Source: Nocardioidaceae bacterium SCSIO 66511
GTDB lineage: Bacteria; Actinomycetota; Actinomycetes; Propionibacteriales; Nocardioidaceae
Reading direction: 5' to 3'
Assembly (NCBI GenBank): GCA_023100825.1
Contig: CP095846.1
Coordinates: 310,001 to 374,000 of the forward strand
Length of the DNA: 64,000 bases
Below the pieces are notes generated by a model. The model was not told the origin of the DNA. It saw only the letters and a list, made by a program, of their open reading frames with translations, and made no database searches. This document shows positions 1-10,154 of the stretch, piece after piece; positions within the stretch are counted from its first letter, which is position 1; every line of letters begins with the position of its first letter. The position numbers and the translations under genes are program-made.

Positions 1-1343
1 CGATGCTGTTCGTCGCTTCCATGATGGTGCACATGCTGAGGGTGTTCTTCACCGGCGCCTACCGCAAGCCTCGTGAGTTGAACTGGCTGATCGGCGTGGC
101 CCTGTTGTCCCTCGGCCTGATCGAGGGCTTCGCCGGCTACTCGCTTCCCGACGACCTGCTGTCCGGCACCGGCCCGAGATTCGTGGACGGCCTGAGCCGG
201 TCGATCCCGATCGTGGGCTCGTACCTGGAGTTATTCATCTTCGGCGGGGAGTTTCCCGGCGACATCCTGATCCCACGCTTGACCATGGTGCACATCCTGC
301 TCGTTCCGGCGCTGCTGCTCGGGCTGATCGGTGCGCACATGCTGTTGCTCGTCTACCACAAGCACACCCAGTGGCCTGGGCCCGGGCGTACGGAGAAGAA
401 CGTCGTCGGCTACCCGATGCTGCCGGTCTACGCGGCCAAGGCGGGCGGCTTCTTCTTCATCGTGTCCGGCTTCACCGCGATCATGGGTGCGTTGTTCCAG
501 ATCAACCCCGTCTGGAACTACGGTCCCTACGACCCATCCCAGATCACTGCCGGAACTCAGCCCGACTGGTACATGGGCTGTGTCGAGGGCGCCGTACGGA
601 TCATGCCGAACTGGGAGAGCACCATCCTCGGCTGGACGTTCAGCTGGAACCTGTTCCTCCCCGGGGTCGGCGTGCTCGGGCTCCTGTTCACCCTGCTCGG
701 TGCGTTCCCGTTCGTGGAACAGTGGGTGACCGGTGACAAGCGGGAGCACCATCTGCTCGAGCGCCCTCGCAACGCGCCCACACGAACGGCACTCGGGGTC
801 GCGGGCATCACCTGCTTCGGGATCCTCTGGACTGCCGGCGGAAACGACATCCTCGCCATCGTTTTCCACCTCGACATCTACGCCGTCATCTGGCTCTGTC
901 GTGTCGGTGTGTTCGTAGGCCCCATCGTCGCCTTCGTCATCACCCGGCGCGTCTGCATCGGTCTGCAACGGCAGGACGAGGAGCGGGTGCTGCACGGCTA
1001 CGAGACCGGCATCATCGAGCGCTCTCCCGACGGCGGGTACTCCGAGCGGCACGCCCCGATCACAGACACCCACGCCTATCAGCTGACCGCACACGATCGG
1101 CCGACAGTGCATGAGCTGCCCGCGGACGTGGACGACAACGGCGTACGTGCCCCGCACTCACGGGTCGTGCGACTGCGGGCACGCCTGTCGCGGTTCTACC
1201 AGGGCTCCGATGTCCGTAAACCGAGCGCCGACGACATCGAGGTCGCCCATCAACATCACGACCGGCGGCCAGACGTCGAGGACTCCGGAGAGTCCGACGA
1301 ATTCACCGGCGTCAGCGAGACCGGCATCGCCCGCAAACCCTGA
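1..1343 (+). CDS. qcrB: Cytochrome bc1 complex cytochrome b subunit, 3' part
   Basis: Membrane cytochrome b of the actinobacterial menaquinol:cytochrome c reductase, which passes electrons from menaquinol towards the aa3 oxidase. The gene enters the window already in frame, about 100 codons being missing upstream. Heme ligands are recognisable: a His at residue 10 of the visible part (MVHMLRVF), and a His pair 15 residues apart at 97 and 112 on one helix. The Qo-site motif appears as PDWY at 187-190, the actinobacterial form of PEWY. After the last membrane helix there is a charged cytoplasmic tail of about 110 residues, as in other actinobacterial QcrB. The usual ctaE-qcrC-qcrA genes would lie upstream, outside the window. 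Downstream synteny is lost at once into accessory genes. Identification is firm; the start cannot be given. Confidence 0.95.
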   Translation, partial: MLFVASMMVHMLRVFFTGAYRKPRELNWLIGVALLSLGLIEGFAGYSLPDDLLSGTGPRFVDGLSRSIPIVGSYLELFIFGGEFPGDILIPRLTMVHILLVPALLLGLIGAHMLLLVYHKHTQWPGPGRTEKNVVGYPMLPVYAAKAGGFFFIVSGFTAIMGALFQINPVWNYGPYDPSQITAGTQPDWYMGCVEGAVRIMPNWESTILGWTFSWNLFLPGVGVLGLLFTLLGAFPFVEQWVTGDKREHHLLERPRNAPTRTALGVAGITCFGILWTAGGNDILAIVFHLDIYAVIWLCRVGVFVGPIVAFVITRRVCIGLQRQDEERVLHGYETGIIERSPDGGYSERHAPITDTHAYQLTAHDRPTVHELPADVDDNGVRAPHSRVVRLRARLSRFYQGSDVRKPSADDIEVAHQHHDRRPDVEDSGESDEFTGVSETGIARKP

Positions 1344-1667
1344 TCGAGCCTGCCAGGGCCTGAGGGTCCTGCGTGCAACAACCGCGCCACGACCTACGCG
1401 CAGATGGGCAAGGTCAACGACGCTATGCGAGATGGCAAGTGTCGCGATGGACCTGCCTGTCGATTGGATGGCGGAGCCTCGGTCACCTCGGTTCTGAAAC
1501 TTGCGGACAGGGGTCTGGTGCTCGCCTACCACGTCGACGACCCGATCCTCGAGCGAACTCGGCGACCCCGAGCTTGTCGGAGTTCGCGATCGTGCCGCCC
1601 AGGTGGCAGATCCCATCCCGCCAGCGACCACAGGTTAGGCCGAACGTCGACTTGAACCGTCACTCGG
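1344..1667. other. Intergenic region without a recognisable gene
   Basis: About 320 bases between qcrB and the convergent DUF2267 gene. Short open frames occur on both strands but none has a ribosome binding site or a protein I recognise. It may hold the remains of a decayed gene; no hairpin or repeat stands out. Confidence 0.5.
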
Positions 1668-2045
1668 TCAGCCGATGATCGGCTCGTACTCGGGTGGCAA
1701 CTGGCGGCGGAGGTCATCCATCTCTCCGTGGCTGACGAAAGAGCCGATGGTCGCGAGCACCGCATGGGCATGGGTCTCGGCCTCAGCACGGGTGCACCCA
1801 TCGCGTTGGCGTTCGGCGATTCTTCGGAAGAACTCGTCGAGGTCGTACTTCTGAGGTTCGCCGGCGTGCCTGATCAACACGTCCCTGAACTCGGCGGGGA
1901 GCTGGTCCGCGAGGTTGGTCGGCTCGTTGCCGGCAAGGCGCTCGCCAAGGGTGTCGAGGGTCGCGAAGGTAGCGGCAGCGGCCGCGTCCTCATCGGGAAG
2001 GTCGGCGCGCTGCTTCACTTCTTTGAGGATCTCTTTGTACTTCAT
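1668..2045 (-). CDS. DUF2267 domain-containing protein
   Basis: 125-residue cytoplasmic protein of unknown function covering a full DUF2267 domain, seen in the alternating helical pattern with ADLPDEDAAAAATFATL early and the LPAEFRDVL / LPPEYEPIIG repeats ending each half. The start is set by an AAGGAGT ribosome binding site about 7 bases before ATG (MKYKEILKEV); longer frames upstream have none. DUF2267 proteins in actinobacteria often sit in stress or hypoxia gene sets, which fits the GAF-ANTAR and FUSC neighbours, but the biochemical role is not known. It is divergent from the GAF-ANTAR gene across a 570-base gap. Confidence 0.85.
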   Translation of the reverse strand: MKYKEILKEVKQRADLPDEDAAAAATFATLDTLGERLAGNEPTNLADQLPAEFRDVLIRHAGEPQKYDLDEFFRRIAERQRDGCTRAEAETHAHAVLATIGSFVSHGEMDDLRRQLPPEYEPIIG

Positions 2046-2617
2046 AATCGTTGACTCCTTGCTCGTGGCTGGCACCCCGCGTCCTGATGTCTCGTCGGGG
2101 TGACTACTTCCTGCTGTTGAATCCGAGTTTTTGGCGGTCGGGTCGGCGAGAACCTGTGGGCTACGTGTTGGTTGCCGATCGAGCTCCCGGTGCCGAGGGA
2201 AGGACACCGCCGCGCCTGGAGGTCCGTCCTGACTGCGTGAGCCAGGACAGTGGATGTCGGCTTCGGGCGGTGTCCTTCCGGCAGGTGGCGGAGATGCGCT
2301 GCCGGGCGGACCCGCGAGCCAACTACAACGAAGCAGATGGGATAGTCGCTGGTGGCAGCAACTTCAGACGCTTGTCCGAAGCGAGTAGGACTCCGTCGGC
2401 TGCTCTTCCAACCGATTTCAGCATAAGCCTGCGTTGCTCATCGATGCAACCGGTGAGGCGGCCCCTCGGCTGTCTGGTTGAACCGGGAGGCCTGGGGATC
2501 AGCCCTGACCGGTCGGGGCCGGCCCCTGCTGTCAGGGTGCCTCGCATGCGACGCTGATACAACCTGGTGCGACGACCTACGATCGGGAAAGACAGGAATC
2601 GGCCCGAAGGAGTGATG
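2046..2617. other. Divergent intergenic region with an inverted-repeat hairpin
   Basis: Gap between the divergent DUF2267 and GAF-ANTAR genes. A nested inverted repeat lies at 2503-2537: outer arms CCCTGAC and GTCAGGG enclose the palindrome GGGGCCGGCCCC, ending about 80 bases before the GAF-ANTAR start. A weaker repeat (GTCCTG / CAGGAC) lies near 2225-2250. An open frame on the plus strand here has no ribosome binding site and no recognisable product, so I do not call it. Confidence 0.5.
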
Positions 2618-3322
2618 ATGGCGGACAAGGGAGCGTGGGTGGTGGCATCCATGTCGGTGCAGCTCGGGCGAGACCTCGTCGCTCACGATGACCTCCAGCC
2701 GGCTCTGCAGACTGTTGTCGATGTGGCACCCGAGATCGCGTCGGCAGACGCAGCGAGTATCACTGTCCTCGATCATGGCCGGTATCGAACCGCTGCGACG
2801 ACCGATCCCTCCGTTGTGGAGGCTGACAGTCTGCAATATGTGTTGGGTGAAGGTCCTTGTGTGGATGCGACGGACGAGAACGAGCACTACTTGATCTCCG
2901 ATGTCGCCAATGACCCACGGTGGCCACGTTGGGGTCCGCGTGCGGCCGGGCTCGGCGTCGGAAGCGTCCTCGCGGTCCACGTGCGAGTCGGCGACACGTC
3001 AATCGGAGCGATCAACCTTTATAGCTACGCCGGCCGCGATTACGGCCTCGAGGACATCTCTGTCGGCTACATGCTGGCCAGCCAAGTCGGGGCAGCGCTG
3101 GCGGCGGTGACCAAGATCGAAAATCTCACCGTCGGGATGGACCGCCGGACGATCATTGGTCAGGCGCAGGGAATCATCATGCAAAAGTACGATCTCGACG
3201 CCGGCGTCGCTTGGAATACGATGGTCCGCCTGTCACAGGATTCCAATATCAAGGTTCGCCTGCTTGCAGAGGAGATCGTGTCCAAGCGGGCTCTCCCCGA
3301 ACATCGCGGTCCATCGAGTTGA
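2618..3322 (+). CDS. GAF and ANTAR domain-containing regulator
   Basis: Cytoplasmic sensor-regulator of 234 residues. An N-terminal GAF domain (about residues 15-150, with LGEGPCVDA typical of the group) would sense a ligand or redox state. A C-terminal ANTAR domain (about 165-220, MDRRTIIGQAQGIIMQ) is the RNA-binding antiterminator module that acts at paired hexaloop hairpins in nascent transcripts. An AAGGAG ribosome binding site ends 5 bases before the second ATG of an ATGATG pair, so I use that start; the first ATG would be only 2 bases away. Such proteins are numerous in actinobacteria and their targets are mostly unknown. No obvious ANTAR target pair is seen nearby, though a hairpin lies upstream. 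Confidence 0.9.
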   Translation: MADKGAWVVASMSVQLGRDLVAHDDLQPALQTVVDVAPEIASADAASITVLDHGRYRTAATTDPSVVEADSLQYVLGEGPCVDATDENEHYLISDVANDPRWPRWGPRAAGLGVGSVLAVHVRVGDTSIGAINLYSYAGRDYGLEDISVGYMLASQVGAALAAVTKIENLTVGMDRRTIIGQAQGIIMQKYDLDAGVAWNTMVRLSQDSNIKVRLLAEEIVSKRALPEHRGPSS

Positions 3323-3406
3323 CCCGCTCACAGGTCCGCCAGCGCGGCTCAGCGAGCTGCCGAGTCGAGTATGCATGCCGTCCTGCCATTGATTGGACCC
3401 AGAAGT

Positions 3407-4510
3407 ATGACCTCAGCGCCGGCGGGAGCCCCACGCCCCAACGTGCGGAAACTAGCCGCGTCCGCGATGGCCAGTCTTCGGGACCCGGTGACGCAGACAG
3501 ACCTGCTGCAGATTTGCAAAGCTGTCGTCGCGGCTGTGCTCGCCTGGGTCCTGGCGGTCGAGGTGTTCGATCTTGCTCAGCCGTTCCTGGCACCGTGGTC
3601 GGCGTTGCTCACCGTGCACGCGACGGTCTATCGGACGTTGTCAGAAGGTGTCCAGTCGGTGTCGGCGACCGCCTTGGGCATCGGGCTGTCGTTCATTGTT
3701 GCTCAGGCACTCGGTATGGGGGCGCTGACTCTCGGCGCAACGATGTTCCTTGGTCTGCTGGTGGCCCGCACTCGGCTGCTTCGCCAAGGTGGTGTCACGA
3801 TCGCCACCACAGCGATATTCGTGATCACCACCGGATACGTCCAGCAGGAGTCCCTGCTCCTCATCCGCCTCCTCGATACCGGTGTCGGTGTCGCAACGGG
3901 CATCCTGGTCAACCTCGTGGTCATGCCACCATTAAACGACCGCAGCGCCGAGAGGCAGGTCGACTCGATCGACAAACAGCTCGGTTCGCTGATGTCCGAC
4001 ATGGCCGGCGCGTTGGGCCAGACCTGGTCCACTGAACACTCACAGGCCTGGATCGAGCGGACCCGTGGGATGGACAACGACCTTCAGCATGCCTGGCAAC
4101 TCGTACGACATGCACACGAGAGCGGCTGGTGGAACCCCCGGCGACGGTGGTCGCGTCGCGCTGGCGATCCGACACAGTACGAGCAAGTTCTACGACGCCT
4201 CGAGGAAGGCATCGCCCAGACGCGCAGTATGGCCCGCACCATCAACGAATCCACCGAGTCGGCCCACGAATGGGACGCACGCTTTCGCGAACCCTGGCTC
4301 GACCTCCTCGCCGAGACCGGCGAACGAGTCACCGATCCCGACGCCGACGTCAAGGCCATGCACGAACGCGTCGACGCACTCACCCGCGAGCTTTCCAGCG
4401 AAGACCTTCCCGGCCTCCTGTGGCCCATCTACGGTGCGCTCATCTCGAACCTGGTCAACATCATCGACATCGTCGACGATGTCGCGACGGCCCGACCGGT
4501 CCGCACCTGA
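3407..4510 (+). CDS. FUSC-family (aromatic acid exporter-like) membrane protein
   Basis: Inner-membrane protein of 367 residues. Five or six hydrophobic helices lie between about residues 30 and 165, including the family-like stretch PWSALLTVHATVYRTL, and are followed by a long soluble helical region. This is the half-size layout of FUSC/ArAE-type proteins, related to fusaric acid resistance and aromatic acid efflux pumps. The substrate cannot be told. Start is chosen at the ATG giving MTSAPAG; an in-frame ATG 12 codons earlier is possible and neither has a strong ribosome binding site. The 3' end faces the truncated pyrophosphatase on the other strand. Confidence 0.8.
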   Translation: MTSAPAGAPRPNVRKLAASAMASLRDPVTQTDLLQICKAVVAAVLAWVLAVEVFDLAQPFLAPWSALLTVHATVYRTLSEGVQSVSATALGIGLSFIVAQALGMGALTLGATMFLGLLVARTRLLRQGGVTIATTAIFVITTGYVQQESLLLIRLLDTGVGVATGILVNLVVMPPLNDRSAERQVDSIDKQLGSLMSDMAGALGQTWSTEHSQAWIERTRGMDNDLQHAWQLVRHAHESGWWNPRRRWSRRAGDPTQYEQVLRRLEEGIAQTRSMARTINESTESAHEWDARFREPWLDLLAETGERVTDPDADVKAMHERVDALTRELSSEDLPGLLWPIYGALISNLVNIIDIVDDVATARPVRT

Positions 4511-4611
4511 CTATGTCTTGGCCTCTCCGGGTACGATTCAAGTTGAACGACATGAAGAGTTTTTCTCCACAAGATTGCTGAAGTAAGGAGCGCGCCTGTT
4601 CCGCAAGAGCA

Positions 4612-4941
4612 GTCGTCCGGCACGCAGAGCAGTTTGGTCTCCTCCAGATCGCCGACCTTCAGCCGAAAGCCGCCGATGACTCGGCAGCACACATGGACCC
4701 CGGGGAACGTTGCCTCGTCTATGAGGATCAGCGCGTCGAGCGCGTCACCATCCTCGCCTTCGACTCCGGCGACGTGACCGTAGTCGCCAGGGAAGCCGAC
4801 TGGGCCGCCGAGCCGTCGGTCGAACCACAGGATGCCGTCGTCCGACTCCTCGTACTTGTTCCTACTGCCGCGAGGAATCTCGACAACGACAACGCACCTT
4901 CCGTCGGCGTGGAGTTCTTGGAGGTCGAGGCGATCAGCCAT
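4612..4941 (-). pseudogene. ppa: Truncated inorganic pyrophosphatase
   Basis: The first 110 codons match family I soluble inorganic pyrophosphatase: EIPRGSRNKYE, FPGDYGHVAG (normally YPADYG), GEDGDALDALIL, FPGVHVCCRVIG and LLCVPDD. After this point the match stops. The C-terminal third, with the remaining metal-binding aspartates and the YKDL-type region, is absent, and the frame runs into sequence antisense to the FUSC gene. The enzyme would be non-functional. The remnant lies directly beside the degenerate IS3-family element, consistent with deletion around a mobile element. A separate functional ppa is expected elsewhere in the genome. Confidence 0.75.
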
Positions 4942-5035
4942 GTGACGTAGCGCAGCCCGGTACTCCCAGAGGTCCGATCATGTCCCGCAGGGCGACGAGA
5001 CGGTGAACCGCCCCGGCGTGTCCGGAAACTGTCTA

Positions 5036-5984
5036 GTTGAGACTCCAGCGATTGCTGGGGTCTGGTGGTGAGCGTAGTGAGCGTGCTCGGCCTCGGCGGG
5101 TGTGAGGTCGTCGCAGTACTCGTGGGGCCGGCGGTGGTTGTACCAGTCGACCCACTCGGCAGTGGCGATCTCGAGGTCGTCGAAGCCTGCCATGGCCGTC
5201 GCGGTTTGATCAGTTCGGTCTCGTAGAGCCCGATGACGGTCTCGACCAGGGCGTTGTCATATGACGAGCCCACGGCCCCGGTCGAGGGCTTGATCCCGGC
5301 AGCATCGAGGTGTTCGGAGTAGGCCACGGACAGGTACTGGGTGCCGTGGTCGTGATGCGCGATCAGGCCGGTCAGGTCCTTGCCGTCACGGTGCCGGGTC
5401 CAGATCGCTTGCTCGACGGCGTCGACGACGAGCTGGCTGGTCATCGTCGTGGCCACCGACCAGCCCAGGATCCGCCGGGCGTAGGCGTCGATCACGAACG
5501 CGGTGTAGCACCAGCCCGACCACGTCGAGCAGTAGGTGAAGTCCGCGACCCACAAGCGATCCGGTGCCAGGGGTGCGAAGTTGCGGTCAACTAGATCCAG
5601 CGGCTTGGGAGCCTTCGGGTCGCTAATCGTGGTCCGCTTGATCTTCCCACGGAGCGCACCGGCCAGGCCCAGCTCACCCATCAGTCGCTCGACGGTGCAG
5701 TGTGCGATCGGCGGCTCCTCGGCCGCCCGTTCACGGTTCAGCGTCAGCCACACCTTCCGCGCCCTGTAGACGCCGTAGTTCGCGGCATGCACCACGGCGA
5801 TCTGCGACTTCAGCTCTGCGTCCCGCACCTCCCGGGCGGTGGGCCTGCGGGTGCGGTGCTCGTAGTAGGTCGCGGGGGTGATCTTGCAGCCAAGCTTGCA
5901 CAGCGCGGCACAGATCTACTCGACACCCCACCGCAGAACGTCGCCGTCGCGGTCACCGACATAAATCGTCGATGTAGCGCGCGA
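5036..5984 (-). pseudogene. IS3-family transposase OrfB, multiply disrupted
   Basis: DDE transposase catalytic subunit (rve integrase core). The core motifs survive: WVADFTYCSTW (first Asp), HHDHGTQYLS (second Asp) and DNALVETVIGLYETELI (Glu). The reading frame is broken in at least three places. There is a frame change shortly after the YIDD motif near 5950, a TAG stop at 5916-5918 where GVEWICAAL would be expected, and a one-base shift near 5190 that moves the C-terminal part (EIATAEWVDWYNHRRPHE) into another frame. The element therefore cannot make active transposase on its own. Confidence 0.85.
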
Positions 5985-6302
5985 TCAGCGCTGTGGCCGG
6001 TCGAGTTCGGCCGCGAAGAAAACCGACGCGCTCTTGAGGATCGCGTTGGCGCGTTTGAACTCGGCGTTCTCCCGCTTCAACCGCTTCAACTCGGCCGAAT
6101 CCTCGGTCGTAACACCAGGCCGCTGGCCAGCGTCGACCTCAGCCTGGCGACACCACTTGCGCACCGTTTCCGGCGTGCCGACACCAAGCAGCTCGGCGAC
6201 CTTGCCCATCGCCGCCCACTCCGACTCGTGGTCGGCCCGAATCTCGGCGACCATCCGGACCGCCCGCTCACGCAACTCGGCCGGATAGCCCGGTCGTCCC
6301 AT
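5985..6302 (-). CDS. IS3-family transposase OrfA
   Basis: 105-residue helix-turn-helix protein of the IS3 type. It has a DNA-binding N-terminus (YPAELRERAVRMV), the VGTPETVRKWCRQAE helix and a C-terminal leucine-zipper-like coiled coil (LKRLKRENAEFKRANAIL), then ends FFAAELDRPQR. In intact IS3 elements a -1 frameshift near this end joins OrfA to OrfB to give the transposase. Here OrfB is broken, so OrfA is an orphan. It is transcribed away from the thiolase remnant. Confidence 0.88.
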   Translation of the reverse strand: MGRPGYPAELRERAVRMVAEIRADHESEWAAMGKVAELLGVGTPETVRKWCRQAEVDAGQRPGVTTEDSAELKRLKRENAEFKRANAILKSASVFFAAELDRPQR

Positions 6303-6396
6303 CTGAACCTCCTGGTGTCAGGCACCAGAATCCGGAAACTCAGACGCCGTAGAACCCGGGACACACCAAAGCCTCCAGGCATCCCGGGGCGGCTCA

Positions 6397-6725
6397 GAAG
6401 GACACGGTTTGCTGTCTGCGGTCCGGGCCTGTCGTTTTCCTTCTCGGTTCTTAGTTGTGGGGGATCCGAGGTCCAGTCCGTATCTGAAGTGCCCCTATCC
6501 GTCGCGGCGGGAGTCTTTGAATGATCGGGTTGCTGCATCGACTGGCGTGGCAATGATCATCGTGGCAGACAGCGTCGCCGAGGCTGTAGTCACTGCGGCG
6601 AGAACGTGTTTGTGTATCTACGCCTCTCGGTCCGGGTTGAGTAACGGCGGCATCTCCACAGTCGATATTCACATCGCACGACGCGTGCTACACCGTGCTG
6701 CGGTCGTTGGTATGAGGACGATCAG
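6397..6725. other. Region between IS3 element and thiolase remnant
   Basis: No intact gene. The last 60-70 bases appear to hold an eroded upstream part of the thiolase in a different frame (a VVGMRTISQ stretch resembling the GGMESMSQ motif of thiolases). Nothing else is recognised. Confidence 0.4.
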
Positions 6726-7424
6726 TCAGCGGGAGTTCCGTTCTACGACTTCGGTGCTCGTAGTGGCTACCGACTCGGAAACCGCGAGCTCGTCGATGGA
6801 ACGGTCATGATGCTCACGGATCCCTTCCATGGTGTGCACATGGGCGTTACTGCCGAGAATGTTGCTCGCGAGTACGGCGTCTCTCGCGATGAGCAGGACG
6901 AGTTCGCGCTTGAGTCACAACGGCGGGCGGCGACGGCGGCAGCGCGGGCGGCGTTCGCCGACGAGATCGTCGCCGTTGACGTCGATGGGCGCAAGCCGTT
7001 CACCGTTGAGGAGGACGAACACCCCAAACCAGACACTACGCTCGACGCACTGGCCGGCCTTCGCCCGGCCTTCAGCAAGGACGGCACCGTTACGGCAGGC
7101 AATGCCTCAGGAATCAACGACGGCGCGGCCGCACTCATCCTGGCTAGGCAGGGTGCCGCCACCGAGCGCGGTCTGAGCGGCCTGGTCTCGCTCGAGGCCT
7201 TCGCATCGCAGGCTGTAGCCGTGATCCGTGACTCGAAACTCGACCCGCTGCGTGTCAATCCCTACGGCGGCGCCATCGCGCTCGGGCACCCAGTTGGCGC
7301 AACCGGTGCGAACCTCGTTCTTCGCCTTGCCAAGGACATGGTCCGTCGCGACCTGGAGCTCGGCATCGTGAGTATGTGTATCGGCGGCGGGCAAGCGCTC
7401 GCAGCGCTGTTCAGAAGGGTCTGA
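6726..7424 (+). pseudogene. Acetyl-CoA acetyltransferase (thiolase) remnant
   Basis: C-terminal half of a thiolase (beta-ketothiolase of fatty acid or related degradation). Similarity starts near VPFYDFGARSGYRLG and continues through MMLTDPFHGVHMG and TAGNASGINDGAA to the catalytic motifs GGAIALGHPVGATG (His) and CIGGGQA (Cys). Two parts are missing. One is the whole N-terminal domain with the nucleophilic Cys. The other is an internal block of roughly 40-50 residues just before EAFASQA, where SGLVSLEAFASQA joins directly in frame. It cannot be catalytically active. The enoyl-CoA hydratase gene follows one base later, so this was probably a beta-oxidation operon. Confidence 0.8.
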
Positions 7425-7425
7425 C

Positions 7426-8179
7426 ATGAACGACCTCCTGACGTACGACGTCGCCCAAGGCGTGGCGCACCTCGAGCTGAACCGTCCCGGTGCCGCCAAC
7501 GCACTCGACTTGCCGCTAGCTGAGGCGTTGCGCGCGGGCGTCGCACGCGCGGACGCCGACAACGATGTACGCGCGGTGCTGGTGACCGGTGCCGGCAAGA
7601 GGTTCTGCGCCGGCGGTGACGTCGGGGGCCATTCTGGAAGCGCCCAAGCCGGCGGTATACATCGAGGAACTCGCCCTCGAGGCCGACGCGGCCACCCGTG
7701 CGCTCACCGATCTCGCCAAGCCCGTCGTGGCCGGTGTTCAGGGCGCCGTGGCCGGCGCAGGTCTTGCGCTCATGCTGAGTGCCGATCTCATCGTCGCGAG
7801 TCCTGAGACGAAGTTCGTTCTCGCGTACCCGTCGGTCGGGCTCACGCCGGACTGTGGTCTGTCCTACCTATTGCCTCGTGCAGTGGGACAGCAGCGGGCC
7901 TTGAAGTTTGCGTTGATGAGCGAGCCTGCGAACGTCGACGACGCGCTGGCCTGGGGTTTGATCACTGAACCCGCTGCTGACGCTACCGGGCGTGCTCGTG
8001 AGATCGCGATCGAGTTGGCCGGTGGTTCTGCACTGGCGTTGGGAGAGTCTCGCAGACTGCTGCGTGGTGGCTGGGAGAATGACCGTGCGTCCACAGGTGC
8101 AGAAGAAGCACGAACCATTGGTCGGTTGATGACCGGTGCCGAGGCGAACGACCTGACCCGCAAGTTCATAAGCCGCTGA
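7426..8179 (+). pseudogene. Enoyl-CoA hydratase/isomerase, one-base frameshift
   Basis: Crotonase-family protein that would hydrate or isomerise enoyl-CoA. The first 66 codons (LELNRPGAANALD, RFCAGGDV) and the remainder (PKPAVYIEELALEADAATR, VVAGVQGAVAGAGLALML, LLPRAVGQQRALKFAL) lie in different frames. The switch falls at a run of five G at 7624-7628; removing one G joins D-V to A-I-L-E-A exactly as in homologues and gives about 250 residues. The oxyanion-hole segments CAGGDV and GAVAGAG are both present. So this is either a recent pseudogene or a base-call error in a homopolymer. It starts 1 base after the thiolase remnant. Confidence 0.8.
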
Positions 8180-8380
8180 GGTTTGACGCGGGTGACCGAG
8201 CGGGCGCGGTGTCTGCCCGTACACCGTCGACGTTAACGTCAGTCGCAATGGATGCCGACGGCGGGAGATCTCCGCAGAAACGACCTCGTCGAGTCGGCGT
8301 ACGTGGTCGAATGTTGGTACATGGTCGTTGTCCGCGCGCAGGGCAGCCGTCGGCGACCGTCTACCCGCAGGAGACACCCG

Positions 8381-9772
<1,392 letters not shown>

Positions 9773-9857
9773 GTCGGACGCCCAGGCAGGAGATCCGGAC
9801 GACTTTGTCCTTGGATTGGCCTGGGCGCGGGGCCGGTGCGCGGGCTACCGTGGCTGT

Positions 9858-10154
9858 ATGTGCCGCAATATTCGCGTCCTTCACAACTTCGATCCGCCGA
9901 CGACCGACGACGAGGTCCGCGAGGCCGCGTTGCAGTTCGTACGAAAGGTCAGCGGGTCGACCCGTCCGTCACGCGCGAACGCCGAGGCGTTCGACCGGGC
10001 AATAGACGAGGTGGCGGTGGCGACTCGGCGACTACTCGACGATCTCGTGACGAAGGCGCCGCCGAAGAACCGCGAGCGTGAGGCGGTCAAGGGACGCGAG
10101 CGGCACGAGAAGCGAATGGAGCGCGAGGTGCGCATCCGGACAGCGTCAGCCTAG
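9858..10154 (+). CDS. DUF2277 family protein
   Basis: 98-residue protein of unknown function, recognised from the family start MCRNIRVLHNFDPP and the ALQFVRKVSG / AFDRAIDEVA helices. The N-terminal Cys and the highly charged, Arg-rich C-terminus are typical. It starts at an ATG 85 bases after the sulfurtransferase fusion. Its last four bases overlap the convergent MFS gene. Confidence 0.82.
   Translation: MCRNIRVLHNFDPPTTDDEVREAALQFVRKVSGSTRPSRANAEAFDRAIDEVAVATRRLLDDLVTKAPPKNREREAVKGRERHEKRMEREVRIRTASA

Larger units (their letters stand above)
5004..6396 (-). mobile_element. Degenerate IS3-family insertion sequence
   Basis: About 1.39 kb, bounded by imperfect terminal inverted repeats. The left end (5004-5026) begins TGAACCGCCCCGG and the right end (6374-6396) ends CCCGGGGCGGCTCA on the plus strand; 17-18 of 23 positions match when one is inverted. 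It carries an intact orfA and a broken orfB, the normal IS3 order on the minus strand. No convincing 3-4 base target duplication is visible at the ends, which suggests rearrangement after insertion. It lies among truncated genes (ppa, thiolase). Confidence 0.75.

Noticed and set aside
1404-1655. Short open frame after qcrB
   Set aside because: Not similar to anything I know and without start signals; composition does not distinguish it from noise.
2051-2557. Plus-strand open frame in the DUF2267/GAF-ANTAR gap
   Set aside because: No ribosome binding site and no recognisable protein; it overlaps the promoter of the DUF2267 gene.
8229-8240. Palindrome GACGTTAACGTC between the enoyl-CoA hydratase and the MBL-rhodanese gene
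   Set aside because: Could be a TetR-type operator for a lost beta-oxidation operon, but it is short, single and has no regulator nearby; not strong enough to annotate.
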